From: Denitratimonas tolerans
GTDB lineage: Bacteria > Pseudomonadota > Gammaproteobacteria > Xanthomonadales > Xanthomonadaceae
Direction of reading: 5' to 3'
Assembly: GCF_037203605.1 (NCBI RefSeq)
Contig: NZ_JBBDHC010000005.1
Span: 62,001 to 126,000 of the forward strand
Length of the DNA: 64,000 nt
How positions within the stretch are numbered: position 1 is the stretch's first letter; each line of letters begins with the position of its first letter. The notes under the pieces are model-generated. The model had not been told where the DNA came from. It saw only the letters and a list, made by a program, of their open reading frames with translations, and made no database searches. This document shows positions 49,027 to 57,847 of the stretch, in pieces. A program made the translations under genes and the position numbers.

Positions 49027-50037
49027 ATGAACCCGACGATTGCAGTGATCCGCGGTGACGGCATCGGCCCCGAGATCATGGAGGCCACCCTGCATGTGCT
49101 CGACGCCATGGCGCTTGGCCTGCAGTACGAATTCGTCGATGCCGGCCTTGCCGCCTACGAGAAGGACGGCGAACTGCTGCCGGCGCGCACGCTGGAGACC
49201 ATCGAACGCCTGGGCGTGGCGCTCAAGAGCCCGCTGACCACGCCGGTGGGCGAAGGCTTTTCCTCGATCAACGTGGCGCTGCGCCGGCGCTTCGATCTGT
49301 ATGCCAACGTGCGTCCGGCAATCACCTTCCCCAACACCAGGGCGCGCTACGAGGGCATCGACATCATCACGGTGCGCGAGAACACCGAGGGAGCCTACAT
49401 CGGTGAAGGCCAGGCGCTGTCGGAAGACGGCGAGACCGCGACCCTGACCCAGAAGATCACCCGCAAGGGTTCCGACCGCATCGTCCGCTACGCCTTCGAG
49501 CTGGCCCGGTCGGCCGGTCGGCGCAAGGTGACGGTGGTGCACAAGGCCAACATCCTCAAGACCACCTCGGGCCTGTTCCTGCGCGTGGCGCGCGAAATCG
49601 CGGCGCAGTACCCGGACATCGATTTCAACGAGATGATCGTCGACAACACCTGCATGCAGCTGGTGATGCGTCCGGAACAGTTCGACGTGATCGTCACCAC
49701 CAACCTGTTCGGCGACATCATTTCCGATCTGTGCGCGGGCCTGGTCGGCGGCCTGGGCCTGGCACCGGGTGCCAACATCGGCAAGGACGCGGCGATCTTC
49801 GAGGCGGTCCACGGCACCGCGCCGGACATCGCCGGGCGCGGCATCGCCAACCCCGTGGCGCTGATGCTGGGGGCGGGGCAAATGCTCGGCCACCTGGGCA
49901 TGGAGCAGGAGGCGCGCCGCCTGCGCCGGGCGATCGTGGCCACGATGGAGGCGCGCGACAGCCTGACTTCGGACCTGGGCGGCGGTGGATCAACCATGGA
50001 CTTTGCCCGCGCCATCGCCCGCCGTACCGCCCAGTAA
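49027..50037 (+). CDS. isocitrate/isopropylmalate dehydrogenase family, probably NAD-dependent isocitrate dehydrogenase
   Basis: 336 residues. Beta-decarboxylating dehydrogenase: IAVIRGDGIGPEIMEATL, YANVRPAITFPNTRARYEGIDI, ITVRENTEGAYIGE, KANILKTTSGLFL, VTTNLFGDIISDLCAGLVGGLGLAPG and EAVHGTAPDIAGRGIANPVA. The short length, and NTEG (where LeuB has ELTGG), point to the homo-oligomeric NAD-type isocitrate dehydrogenases of xanthomonads rather than to LeuB or the NADP-IDH of E. coli. The start at 49027 is preceded by AAGGA; 49006 is an alternative. Cofactor use is inference. Confidence 0.88.
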   Translation: MNPTIAVIRGDGIGPEIMEATLHVLDAMALGLQYEFVDAGLAAYEKDGELLPARTLETIERLGVALKSPLTTPVGEGFSSINVALRRRFDLYANVRPAITFPNTRARYEGIDIITVRENTEGAYIGEGQALSEDGETATLTQKITRKGSDRIVRYAFELARSAGRRKVTVVHKANILKTTSGLFLRVAREIAAQYPDIDFNEMIVDNTCMQLVMRPEQFDVIVTTNLFGDIISDLCAGLVGGLGLAPGANIGKDAAIFEAVHGTAPDIAGRGIANPVALMLGAGQMLGHLGMEQEARRLRRAIVATMEARDSLTSDLGGGGSTMDFARAIARRTAQ

Positions 50038-50187
50038 GGGCCGCGCCCGACGGCGCTCGTGCGGACCCGTGCCTGCGCGGCCGCGGGATGCCCGCGATGT
50101 GCCGGCTCGGGCCGTGATCGGAGGCCTTCTGTTGCGTTGGCGCAACAGGCGCCCTGCCGGATGTGGCGAAAAAGCAGGGTGCGATCG

Positions 50188-50245
50188 GAAAACGGCGGCA
50201 GCCCGCGTTTTTTTCGTTGACGTCCTGTTGTTTGTTCGCCATACT
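50188..50245 (+). promoter_or_regulatory. terminator-like element and promoter before the outer-membrane gene
   Basis: Around 50188-50217 an imperfect stem (AAAACGGCGG...CCCGCGTTTT) is followed by a T7 run, likely ending the icd transcript. Directly after it TTGACG (50217-50222), 17-base spacer, CATACT (50240-50245) form a promoter ~22 bases before the leader of the gene at 50274. Spacing is ideal and the -35 matches 5/6. Nothing else is seen in 50038-50187. Confidence 0.5.
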
Positions 50246-50273
50246 CGCGCCCGTCCAAGGTTGCCATCGAGCC

Positions 50274-51449
50274 ATGAACAGCACGTCCAACCGCAATTTG
50301 TTCGCACGCCGCGCGCTCGCCGCCGCCTGTGTCGCCGGATTGGCCTCGGGCGGTGTGGCGCAGGCCGCAGGGCAGGGGCCGGAATCCTGGCGCGAGTTCG
50401 CGCGGCGCAGCATCATGCCCGATTACGCCTGGAACGATGCGCCAACGGCCAAGAGCCTTGCGCCGACGCTGCGCGACCAGGTGTTCGGCACCCAGCGCCA
50501 TCGGGTCACTTTTGCGCTGTCGGACGCGAAGGCGTCGGTGCAGCGCAGCCTGACCCTGTCCTTGAGCGAGGCGGCCTCTTCGGGTCTGGGCTACGGCTCG
50601 ACCACCTCGACGGCGCCGGTCGATCTGGTGACGCGCGCCGCGCCGGTGCGCAGCCAGTTTTTCGATGCCACGTTCCAGCAGGAGGTCGAGAACCTCGGCC
50701 GCCTGGGGGTGACCGCGCTCGTCGCGCGGCAGCAGTTTGCAACCCCGGGCCTGGGCCTGATGCGCGGCTTCCACGATCCGTACGCCGCCATCGTGGGCGA
50801 GCGCCAGCCGATCACCGAGATGGTGACCGGACACGGCGTCCGCTTCGACTACCGGGTGCCGGTCGGCGATCGCGTCGCATGGGCCTGGAGCGCGCAGTCG
50901 CGGCTCGACATGAGTTCCTTCGAGTCGGTGCGGGGCATTTACGGAGAGCCGGGTGATTTCGACCTGCCGGCGCGTCTGGGCGGACAGCTGGAGTGGCAGG
51001 CATTTTCCGGCGTGTCGTTCGCACTCGGCATGGAGCGGGTCTACTTCAGCAAGATCACGCCGTTCACCAGCACCGCGCTGCCCACGCGCCTGCTGTCGCT
51101 GATGGCCGATGGCAACGCCCCGGCGTTTGCCTGGCGCGACCTGACGGTGTATTCGGCCGAAACCCGGATCAATGACCCCTGGCAGGGACAGTGGGTGTTG
51201 CGCTACACCACGCGCCAGCAGCCATCACCGACATCGGCGCTCTACCAGCGCGCCCTGGATCCCGAATACACCGATACCAACCTGGCTCTCGGCTATCGGC
51301 GTGGCTTGAGCCGCGCAGGCGAGCTGGCACTGACGGCGAGCTATGCGCCGTCCATGGCCTTCCTCGGGCCGGGGCCGGTGTTTTCATCCAATACCTATTC
51401 CCGCGGCGCGGTTGCCGAATTCGAGGCCAGCTGGATCGTTCCATTCTGA
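50274..51449 (+). CDS. predicted outer-membrane beta-barrel protein, unknown function
   Basis: 391 residues. Signal peptide (NRNLFARRALAAACVAGLASGGVAQA) and a mature region with alternating hydrophobic/polar strands (RHRVTFALSDAKASVQ, GVRFDYRVPVGDRVAWAWSAQSRLD, GQWVLRYTTRQQ, YTDTNLALGYRRGLSRAGELALTASYAPS), ending in FEASWIVPF with the C-terminal phenylalanine typical of BAM substrates. It has its own promoter and a strong terminator. No specific porin family recognised; xanthomonad-type conserved OMP is the best guess. Confidence 0.7.
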   Translation: MNSTSNRNLFARRALAAACVAGLASGGVAQAAGQGPESWREFARRSIMPDYAWNDAPTAKSLAPTLRDQVFGTQRHRVTFALSDAKASVQRSLTLSLSEAASSGLGYGSTTSTAPVDLVTRAAPVRSQFFDATFQQEVENLGRLGVTALVARQQFATPGLGLMRGFHDPYAAIVGERQPITEMVTGHGVRFDYRVPVGDRVAWAWSAQSRLDMSSFESVRGIYGEPGDFDLPARLGGQLEWQAFSGVSFALGMERVYFSKITPFTSTALPTRLLSLMADGNAPAFAWRDLTVYSAETRINDPWQGQWVLRYTTRQQPSPTSALYQRALDPEYTDTNLALGYRRGLSRAGELALTASYAPSMAFLGPGPVFSSNTYSRGAVAEFEASWIVPF

Positions 51450-51491
51450 CCTCTTCACACGTTTTCACGCACTCACAGGCTCTTCTTTTTC

Positions 51492-51519
51492 GGCCCCGGA
51501 CTCCGGGGCCGTTTTTTTT
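51492..51519 (+). terminator. strong intrinsic terminator
   Basis: Perfect 8-bp stem GGCCCCGG/CCGGGGCC with a 3-base loop and an 8-T run, 42 bases after the OMP gene stop. Confidence 0.9.
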
Positions 51520-51595
51520 GCCTGCGCCGGGGAACGCCGCGCGCCACGGCTTCCGGCGGGCCCGTAACGCTCCCGCAGCGCGGCTCCGGCCGGGC

Positions 51596-51623
51596 CTTGC
51601 GCGTGGTGTTATCGTCCCCACCT
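51596..51623 (+). promoter_or_regulatory. sigma32-type heat-shock promoter of lon
   Basis: CTTGCGC (51596-51602), exactly 13-base spacer, CCCCACCT (51616-51623), against the sigma32 consensus CTTGAAA-N13/14-CCCCATNT. About 52 bases before the lon start. Lon is a classical sigma32 regulon member, so position and sequence agree. Confidence 0.6.
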
Positions 51624-51675
51624 GAGAGAGGAACGCGAGGGCAAGACGCCCGTCGCCCCTACATGGAGAGTTTCT

Positions 51676-54120
51676 GTGAGCGATAGCCAGATGCCCGAGA
51701 TGCTGACGCTGCCGGTCCTGCCGCTTCGGGACGTGGTGGTTTATCCCCACATGGTGATCCCGCTGTTCGTTGGCAGGGAAAAGTCGATGCATGCGCTGGA
51801 TCGCGCGATGGAAGCGGACAAGCGCATCCTGCTCGTGGCCCAGACCAGCCCTGAAATCGACGATCCCACCGGTGCCGATCTCTACACCGTGGGCACCGTG
51901 GCCCAGGTGCTCCAGCTCCTGAAGCTTCCGGACGGAACGATCAAGGTGCTGGCCGAAGGCGTGGCGCGCGCAAGCGTGGCCGATTGCCGAGAAGTCGACG
52001 GCGCGCTGGTGGCCAACGCACAGGATCTGGCACCTTTGAGCGACCGCGAGCCGCGCGAACTGGACGTGACCGTGCGTTCACTGATGTCGCTGTTCGAGCA
52101 GTACGTGAAGACCAGCCGGAAGATTCCGCCGGAGCTGCTCACCACGCTGGCGGGCATCGAGGATCCGGGCCGCGTGGGGGACACCATCGCCGCACACCTC
52201 GGGATTCGCCTGGCGGACAAGCAGACCTTGCTCGAAACCCTGGACGTGGGCGCACGTCTCGAACTTCTGATCGGCTTCGTCGACGGCGAGATCGACGTGC
52301 AGCAGCTGGAGAAGCGCATCCGTGGCCGGGTCAAGTCGCAGATGGAGAAGAGCCAGCGCGAGTACTACCTCAACGAACAGATGAAGGCGATCCAGCGCGA
52401 GCTGGGCGAACTCGACGAGCAGCCGAACGAGCAGGACGACCTGGCCCGCAAGATCGTCGCCGCCAAGATGCCCAAGGCGGTGGAGGCCAAGGCACGGGCC
52501 GAGCTGAACAAGCTGCGTCAGATGGCACCGATGTCGGCCGAGGCCACGGTGGTGCGCAACTACATCGACTGGCTGGTCGGCGTGCCCTGGAGCAAGCGGT
52601 CCAAGGTGCGGCGCGACCTCAAGGCGGCACAGGACATTCTCGACGCCGACCACTACGGGCTGGAGAAGGTCAAGGAGCGCATCCTCGAATATCTGGCGGT
52701 GCAGTCGCGCGTGAAGCAGATGAAGGGACCGATCCTGTGCCTGGTCGGGCCGCCGGGCGTTGGCAAAACCTCGCTCGGCCAGTCGATCGCCAAGGCGACC
52801 GGCCGCAACTTCGTGCGGATGAGCCTGGGTGGCGTGCGCGATGAGGCCGAGATTCGTGGCCATCGGCGCACCTACATCGGTTCGCTGCCCGGGCGGCTGG
52901 TCCAGAACCTGAGCAAGGCGGGGACGAAGAACCCGCTGTTCGTGCTCGATGAGATCGACAAGATGAGCCAGGACTTCCGCGGCGATCCGTCCTCGGCCCT
53001 GCTGGAAGTGCTCGATCCCGAACAGAACCACGCCTTCAACGACCACTACCTCGAAGTGGACCTGGATCTGTCCGAAGTGATGTTCGTGGCGACCGCCAAC
53101 TCGCTCAATATCCCCGGCCCGCTGCTGGATCGGATGGAAGTCATCCGCATTCCCGGTTACACCGAGGACGAGAAGGTCAACATCGCGATGAACTACCTGT
53201 TGCCCAAGCAGATCAAGGGCAACGGCCTCAAGCCCGAGGAGATCGCGATCGGACCCGACGCCATCCGCGAGATCGTGCGCTATTACACGCGCGAATCCGG
53301 CGTGCGCAACCTCGAGCGCGAGATTTCCAAGATCTGCCGCAAGGTCGTCACCCGCATCGCGCTGGCCGGACCGAAGCCCGAAGCCCGCGGCAAGCGTCGC
53401 CGCACCACCGCGATCAAGATCACCCCGGACACGATCGATACCTACCTGGGCGTGCGCCGCTTCGACTTCGGTCGCGCCGAAGCGCAGCCCGAGATCGGCC
53501 TGGTCACGGGCCTTGCCTGGACCGAGGTGGGCGGCGATCTGCTGCAGATCGAAGCCACCCTCATGCCGGGCAAGGGCAACCTGCAGCACACCGGCCAGCT
53601 TGGCGAAGTGATGCAGGAATCGGTCAAGGCGGCGCTGTCGGTGGTGCGCGCGCGCGCAGAACGCCTCGGCCTCGATCCGGAGTCCCACCAGAAGCACGAT
53701 ATCCACGTGCACGTGCCCGAAGGGGCGACGCCCAAGGATGGTCCGAGTGCGGGCATCGCCATGTGCACCGCGCTGGTGTCGGCGCTGTCGCGCGTGCCGG
53801 TGAAGCCGGGCGTGGCGATGACCGGCGAGATCACCCTGCGCGGGCGCGTGCTTCCCATCGGCGGCCTGAAGGAGAAGCTCCTGGCGGCGCTGCGTGGCGG
53901 CATCCGCACGGTGATCATTCCGCAGGAAAACGCCAAGGATCTGGCCGAGATACCGGAGAACGTCACCACCGGGCTGGAGATCATTCCGGTGCGCTGGATC
54001 GACGAGGTGCTGGACCTCGCGCTGGTGCAGCCGCTGGCACCGGTGTCGCCGCCGCAGGAACCTGCGCCGACCGAGCCGATGCCGCGCGGCAAGGCGGCCC
54101 CGGCACGCCGGGCCCACTGA
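51676..54120 (+). CDS. lon: ATP-dependent protease La (Lon)
   Basis: 814 residues from a GTG start. N-terminal LAN domain (LPVLPLRDVVVYPHMVIPLFVGR), coiled-coil, AAA+ module with Walker A GPPGVGKT and Walker B FVLDEIDK, and the C-terminal protease domain with the Ser-Lys dyad S691 (PKDGPSAGIAM) and K734 (GGLKEKLLAALRGG); the 43-residue separation equals that of E. coli Lon S679/K722. Degrades misfolded and regulatory proteins. Followed by hupB as in E. coli and Pseudomonas; clpX/clpP are not in the window. Confidence 0.98.
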   Translation: MSDSQMPEMLTLPVLPLRDVVVYPHMVIPLFVGREKSMHALDRAMEADKRILLVAQTSPEIDDPTGADLYTVGTVAQVLQLLKLPDGTIKVLAEGVARASVADCREVDGALVANAQDLAPLSDREPRELDVTVRSLMSLFEQYVKTSRKIPPELLTTLAGIEDPGRVGDTIAAHLGIRLADKQTLLETLDVGARLELLIGFVDGEIDVQQLEKRIRGRVKSQMEKSQREYYLNEQMKAIQRELGELDEQPNEQDDLARKIVAAKMPKAVEAKARAELNKLRQMAPMSAEATVVRNYIDWLVGVPWSKRSKVRRDLKAAQDILDADHYGLEKVKERILEYLAVQSRVKQMKGPILCLVGPPGVGKTSLGQSIAKATGRNFVRMSLGGVRDEAEIRGHRRTYIGSLPGRLVQNLSKAGTKNPLFVLDEIDKMSQDFRGDPSSALLEVLDPEQNHAFNDHYLEVDLDLSEVMFVATANSLNIPGPLLDRMEVIRIPGYTEDEKVNIAMNYLLPKQIKGNGLKPEEIAIGPDAIREIVRYYTRESGVRNLEREISKICRKVVTRIALAGPKPEARGKRRRTTAIKITPDTIDTYLGVRRFDFGRAEAQPEIGLVTGLAWTEVGGDLLQIEATLMPGKGNLQHTGQLGEVMQESVKAALSVVRARAERLGLDPESHQKHDIHVHVPEGATPKDGPSAGIAMCTALVSALSRVPVKPGVAMTGEITLRGRVLPIGGLKEKLLAALRGGIRTVIIPQENAKDLAEIPENVTTGLEIIPVRWIDEVLDLALVQPLAPVSPPQEPAPTEPMPRGKAAPARRAH

Positions 54121-54215
54121 CTCCGGAGAGCCCGGTGCCGCACAGTTGACGAAACGCAGCAGTTGTGCCGTGTGCAAAATCGGCTGAAAACCGCATGGGG
54201 CTTGGTAATTTCGTG

Positions 54216-54244
54216 TTGCACGGCCTTGGGGGCGCTGGTATAAA
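54216..54244 (+). promoter_or_regulatory. sigma70 promoter of hupB
   Basis: TTGCAC (54216-54221), 17-base spacer, TATAAA (54239-54244); leader of ~135 bases before hupB. Confidence 0.65.
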
Positions 54245-54385
54245 TCCAGCCCACCCGCGGGCCGGTGCAGGATGCGCAGCCCGGTGGAAATGGCCGATGG
54301 CAACGGCGCGCGACCAGGCATCGAATTCCTGGTCGCCCGGGCACCACGGCAGGTTCTCGTCTCGCACTCTGGAGTGACACATCAA

Positions 54386-54658
54386 ATGAACAAGTCCGAT
54401 TTCGTCAATGCGGTCGCCTCGGCTGCCGAACTTTCCAAGACCGACGCCGGCAACGCCGTTGACGCGGTCATCGAGGTCATCAAGAAGGCGCTCAAGAAGG
54501 GCGACAGCGTGTCGCTGGTCGGCTTCGGCACTTTCGAGGTTCGCAAGCGCGCCGCGCGCACCGGCCGCAATCCGCGCACCGGCGAGACCATCAAGATCAA
54601 GGCGTCGAAGATTCCTTCGTTCAAGGCTGGCAAAGCGCTCAAGGATGCTGTAAACTGA
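54386..54658 (+). CDS. hupB: nucleoid protein HU-beta
   Basis: 90 residues, exactly the HU length. MNKSDFVNAVASAAELSKTDAG, the dimer interface SLVGFGTFEVRKRAARTGRNPRTGETI and the DNA-binding arm with the RNP motif, ending KIPSFKAGKALKDAVN. Bends DNA and supports replication and recombination. Two tRNA genes follow at once. Confidence 0.97.
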   Translation: MNKSDFVNAVASAAELSKTDAGNAVDAVIEVIKKALKKGDSVSLVGFGTFEVRKRAARTGRNPRTGETIKIKASKIPSFKAGKALKDAVN

Positions 54659-54669
54659 TCGTCTTCGCA

Positions 54670-54744
54670 GGGTGCTTAGCTCAGCGGTAGAGCGTCGCCC
54701 TTACAAGGCGAGGGTCGGGGGTTCGAAACCCTCAGCACCCACCA
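54670..54744 (+). tRNA. tRNA-Val (UAC)
   Basis: 75-nt cloverleaf with encoded CCA; acceptor GGGTGCT/AGCACCC; anticodon TAC at 54702-54704. 11 bases after the hupB stop, so probably cut from a hupB read-through transcript. Confidence 0.95.
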
Positions 54745-54768
54745 AAGCACCATGCAGCGTCAATGCGC

Positions 54769-54845
54769 GGAGTGGTAGTTCAGTCGGTTAGAATACCGGC
54801 CTGTCACGCCGGGGGTCGCGGGTTCGAGTCCCGTCCACTCCGCCA
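54769..54845 (+). tRNA. tRNA-Asp (GUC)
   Basis: 77-nt cloverleaf with encoded CCA; acceptor GGAGTGG/CCACTCC, discriminator G73; anticodon GTC at 54803-54805. Tandem with tRNA-Val. Confidence 0.95.
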
Positions 54846-54854
54846 CCATACCGA

Positions 54855-54884
54855 GGGCGCCTGGAAGCAGGCGCCCTTTTTTTT
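54855..54884 (+). terminator. intrinsic terminator of the hupB-tRNA unit
   Basis: Perfect 8-bp stem GGGCGCCT/AGGCGCCC, 6-base loop, 8-T run. Confidence 0.92.
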
Positions 54885-54943
54885 GCTCCGTCGCGCCGCG
54901 TCTGGCGTGTGGCTTCCCTCACTGGATTTGCGAAGACTTCCCG

Positions 54944-56854
54944 ATGTTGCAGACACTCCGTGACAAGACCACCGGCTGGGTGGCCGTGGCGATTCTGGTC
55001 CTCCTCTCCGTTCCGTTCGCGTTCTTCGGCGTGGAGAACTATTTCCAGGCGCAGGTTCCGACCTACGTCGCCAAGGTGAACAAGGTCGAGATCGACCAGG
55101 ACCAGTTCCGCCAGCGCTTCGAAGACCACCGCTCCCGGATGCGGCAGATGCTTGGTGACCGCTACGACGCGCGCGAATTCGACACGCCGATCGTCAAGCG
55201 CCAGGTGCTCGAGAGCATGATCGACGAAGAGGTGTTGCGTCAGGCCGCGACCAAGTACGGCCTGGTGGTTGCTCCTGCCACGCTGCAGAAGGAAATCGCC
55301 GACATCGATGCCTTCCACGTCAACGGCAGCTTCGATGCGAACCAGTACAAGCTGGTGCTGGCTGGCGCGGGCATGACGCCGCGCGGTTTCGAGGCGCGCA
55401 TGGCCAGCGACCTGCTGACCCGCACCATGCCGATGGGCGTGAGCCAGAGCAGCATCGTCACCGATGCCTACGTCAACGACTACCTCGCGCTGCGTGACCA
55501 GACCCGCAGCTTCGACTACCTGGTGCTTCCGGCACCCGCCGAGGACGCGATCGGAGAGATCAGCGACCAGGACATCGGCGCGTACTACGACGCCCACCCG
55601 GACTCCTACCAGAGCCCGGAGACCTTCGAGGTCGAGTACGTCGAACTGGATGCCTCCAAGCTGGACGTTGACGAGAGGCCGGATGAAGCGACCCTTCGCC
55701 AGCGCTATGAAGAAAACAAGGGCCGCTACATCGAGCCCGAGGAGCGTCTCGCCTCGCATATCCTGATCCAGACGCCGGCCAATGCCGACGCGGCGGCGGT
55801 GCAGGCCGCGCAGTCGAAGGCGCAGGCAATCGCGGAAAAGGCGCGCGCCGACGGCGCGGACTTCGCGGCGCTGGCGCGCGAATCCTCCGAGGACCCTGGT
55901 TCGAGCGCTGCCGGCGGCGAGTTGGGCTGGATCGAGCGCGGCGTGACCGACGCGGCGTTCGAGGCGGCGCTGTTCTCGATGGAGCCGGGCGTGAGCGATC
56001 CGGTCAAGGGCGCTGACGGCTGGCACGTCATCTGGCTGCGCGAAATCAAGGCCGAGACCGGCAAGGGTTTCGAGGATGTGCGCGTCGACCTCGAAAAGGA
56101 ATACCTGGAGAGCGAGCGCGAGCGCCGCTACAGCGACCGTGCCGGTCGCCTGATCGACGCGATCTACCGTGATCCGAGCACGCTCGACAATGCCGCCGCC
56201 GAACTCGACCTCACCGTGCAGAAGGCCGGCCCCTTCACCCGCGCGGGCGAGCCGGGCCTGTTCTCAAACCCGGACGTGCTGCGCGCCCTGCTGTCGGACA
56301 GCGTGCTGGTCGAAGGTCTGGTGAGCGATGTGGTCGAGGTCGCCCCTGGCCACGGCATCGCGCTGCGCATCAGCCGGCACGTTCCCGCCGCCACGCGCCC
56401 GCTGGAAGAAGTAAAGGAGCAGGTCGAGGCCGCCGTGCGCGGCGAGCGCCTGGCCGAACTCGGTCGCGATGCGCTGGCGAAGGCGCTCGAATCGATCACG
56501 TCGATCGACACCATGAAGACCTATGCCGAAGCCCACGCGCTGGAAGTGCGGAATGCGGAGGACGTGGGCCGTATGGGTGCCACGGTGGATCCATCCATCG
56601 CGCAGGCCGCGTTCTCCCTGCCGCACCCGGTCGAAGGCGGCAGCAGCGTTGGCAGCGCGCCGCTGGTCGGCGGTGCCAGTGCAGTGATCGCGCTGACCAA
56701 GGTGACCGATGCCGATCCGACGAAGATCGATGCCGCCCAGCGCGAGATGATCCGGGACCAGTTGGCGCAGGCAATCGGTGGCGTGGAGGCAACCGAGCTG
56801 ATCAAGGCGCTGCGCCGCGAGGCCAGGATCGACGTGGCGGAATCGCGCATGTGA
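54944..56854 (+). CDS. ppiD: periplasmic folding chaperone PpiD
   Basis: 636 residues. An N-terminal membrane anchor (WVAVAILVLLSVPFAFFGVENYF), a SurA_N-like chaperone region, one parvulin domain (~265-360; ASHILIQTP, ALARESSEDPGSSAAGGELGW, DPVKGADGWHVIWL) and a C-terminal SurA-like part. Assists early periplasmic folding at the SecYEG exit. lon-hupB-ppiD order is conserved in E. coli, Pseudomonas and xanthomonads; the tRNAs inserted between hupB and ppiD are also a xanthomonad/pseudomonad trait as I remember. Confidence 0.95.
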   Translation: MLQTLRDKTTGWVAVAILVLLSVPFAFFGVENYFQAQVPTYVAKVNKVEIDQDQFRQRFEDHRSRMRQMLGDRYDAREFDTPIVKRQVLESMIDEEVLRQAATKYGLVVAPATLQKEIADIDAFHVNGSFDANQYKLVLAGAGMTPRGFEARMASDLLTRTMPMGVSQSSIVTDAYVNDYLALRDQTRSFDYLVLPAPAEDAIGEISDQDIGAYYDAHPDSYQSPETFEVEYVELDASKLDVDERPDEATLRQRYEENKGRYIEPEERLASHILIQTPANADAAAVQAAQSKAQAIAEKARADGADFAALARESSEDPGSSAAGGELGWIERGVTDAAFEAALFSMEPGVSDPVKGADGWHVIWLREIKAETGKGFEDVRVDLEKEYLESERERRYSDRAGRLIDAIYRDPSTLDNAAAELDLTVQKAGPFTRAGEPGLFSNPDVLRALLSDSVLVEGLVSDVVEVAPGHGIALRISRHVPAATRPLEEVKEQVEAAVRGERLAELGRDALAKALESITSIDTMKTYAEAHALEVRNAEDVGRMGATVDPSIAQAAFSLPHPVEGGSSVGSAPLVGGASAVIALTKVTDADPTKIDAAQREMIRDQLAQAIGGVEATELIKALRREARIDVAESRM

Positions 56855-56890
56855 CGCGCGCGTCGATGCAGGTCGACGGCCCCGCGAAAC

Positions 56891-56919
56891 GAAAAGGCCC
56901 GGCAATGCCGGGCCTTTTC
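56891..56919. terminator. bidirectional terminator between ppiD and fabI
   Basis: AAAAGGCCCGGCA pairs with TGCCGGGCCTTTT; A-run on one side, T-run on the other, so it works for both convergent genes. Confidence 0.92.
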
Positions 56920-56944
56920 GCATCCGGGTGCGCCGCCGTGGCGC

Positions 56945-57730
56945 TCACTCCATGCCGGCCATGCCCAGGATGTTGTAGCCGCCGTCCACGTAGGTGACCT
57001 CGCCGGTGACGCCGGCGGCCAGGTCCGAACACAGGAAGGCACCGACGTTGCCGACATCCTCGATCGTGACATTGCGCCGCAGCGGCGAGTGGGCTTCCAC
57101 GTGGGTCAGCATCTTGCGCAGGTTGCCCACGCCGGCGGCCGCCAGGGTCTTGATCGGACCGGCGGAAATCGCGTTGACGCGGATGCCTTCCGGCCCGAGG
57201 TTGAGCGCGAGGTAGCGCACCGAGGATTCCAGCGCGGCCTTCGCCACGCCCATGACGTTGTAGTTCTCCAGCGCGCGCTCGGCACCGAGGTAGCTCAGGG
57301 TGAGGATGGCACCCTGACGCCCCTGCATCATCGGGCGCGCCGCGCCGGCCAGTGCGGCCAGGCTGTAGGCGGAGATGTCCAGCGCGATGCGGAAGCTCTC
57401 GCGCGTCAGATGGTCGAGGAAGCCGCCGTCGAGCGTCTCGCGCGGTGCGAAGCCGACCGAATGCACCAGGATGTCGAAGCCGTCCCAGCGCTCGCCCAGC
57501 GTCTTGAACGCGGTCTCGATCTGGGCGTCGTCGGCCACGTCCAGCGGCAGCACGATGTCCGAGCCGTACTCGCGCGCGGCGTCTTCCACGCGCGACTTGA
57601 GCTTGTCGTTCTGGTAGGTGAAGGCCAGTTCGGCACCTTCACGGTGCATGGCATCGGCGATGCCGTTGGCGATCGAACGCTGGCTGGCGATGCCGACGAT
57701 CAGGGCGCGCTTGCCCGCAAGAAAACCCAT
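56945..57730 (-). CDS. fabI: enoyl-[acyl-carrier-protein] reductase (NADH) FabI
   Basis: 261 residues. Last reduction of each fatty-acid elongation cycle. SDR-type: GKRALIVGIASQRSIANGIA (nucleotide loop, Ser-Ile-Ala variant), the FabI Tyr-x6-Lys pair in NYNVMGVAKAAL, SAGPIKTLAAAGVG and a C-terminal VTYVDGGYNILGM. The start at 57730 is preceded by a GGAGGCAA-type ribosome-binding site. Target of triclosan and isoniazid-like inhibitors in this family; nothing suggests resistance here. Confidence 0.96.
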   Translation of the reverse strand: MGFLAGKRALIVGIASQRSIANGIADAMHREGAELAFTYQNDKLKSRVEDAAREYGSDIVLPLDVADDAQIETAFKTLGERWDGFDILVHSVGFAPRETLDGGFLDHLTRESFRIALDISAYSLAALAGAARPMMQGRQGAILTLSYLGAERALENYNVMGVAKAALESSVRYLALNLGPEGIRVNAISAGPIKTLAAAGVGNLRKMLTHVEAHSPLRRNVTIEDVGNVGAFLCSDLAAGVTGEVTYVDGGYNILGMAGME

Positions 57731-57847
57731 GGTGTTGCCTCCGCGAATGCTGCAGGACGCGCCTGCAAGGTAGGTGGGACCGCAATGCGCCGGCGGCAAC
57801 GGGCGGCATCGCGAGGTCGGGAAAGGCGAAGTTTGACGCCTGTTCGC

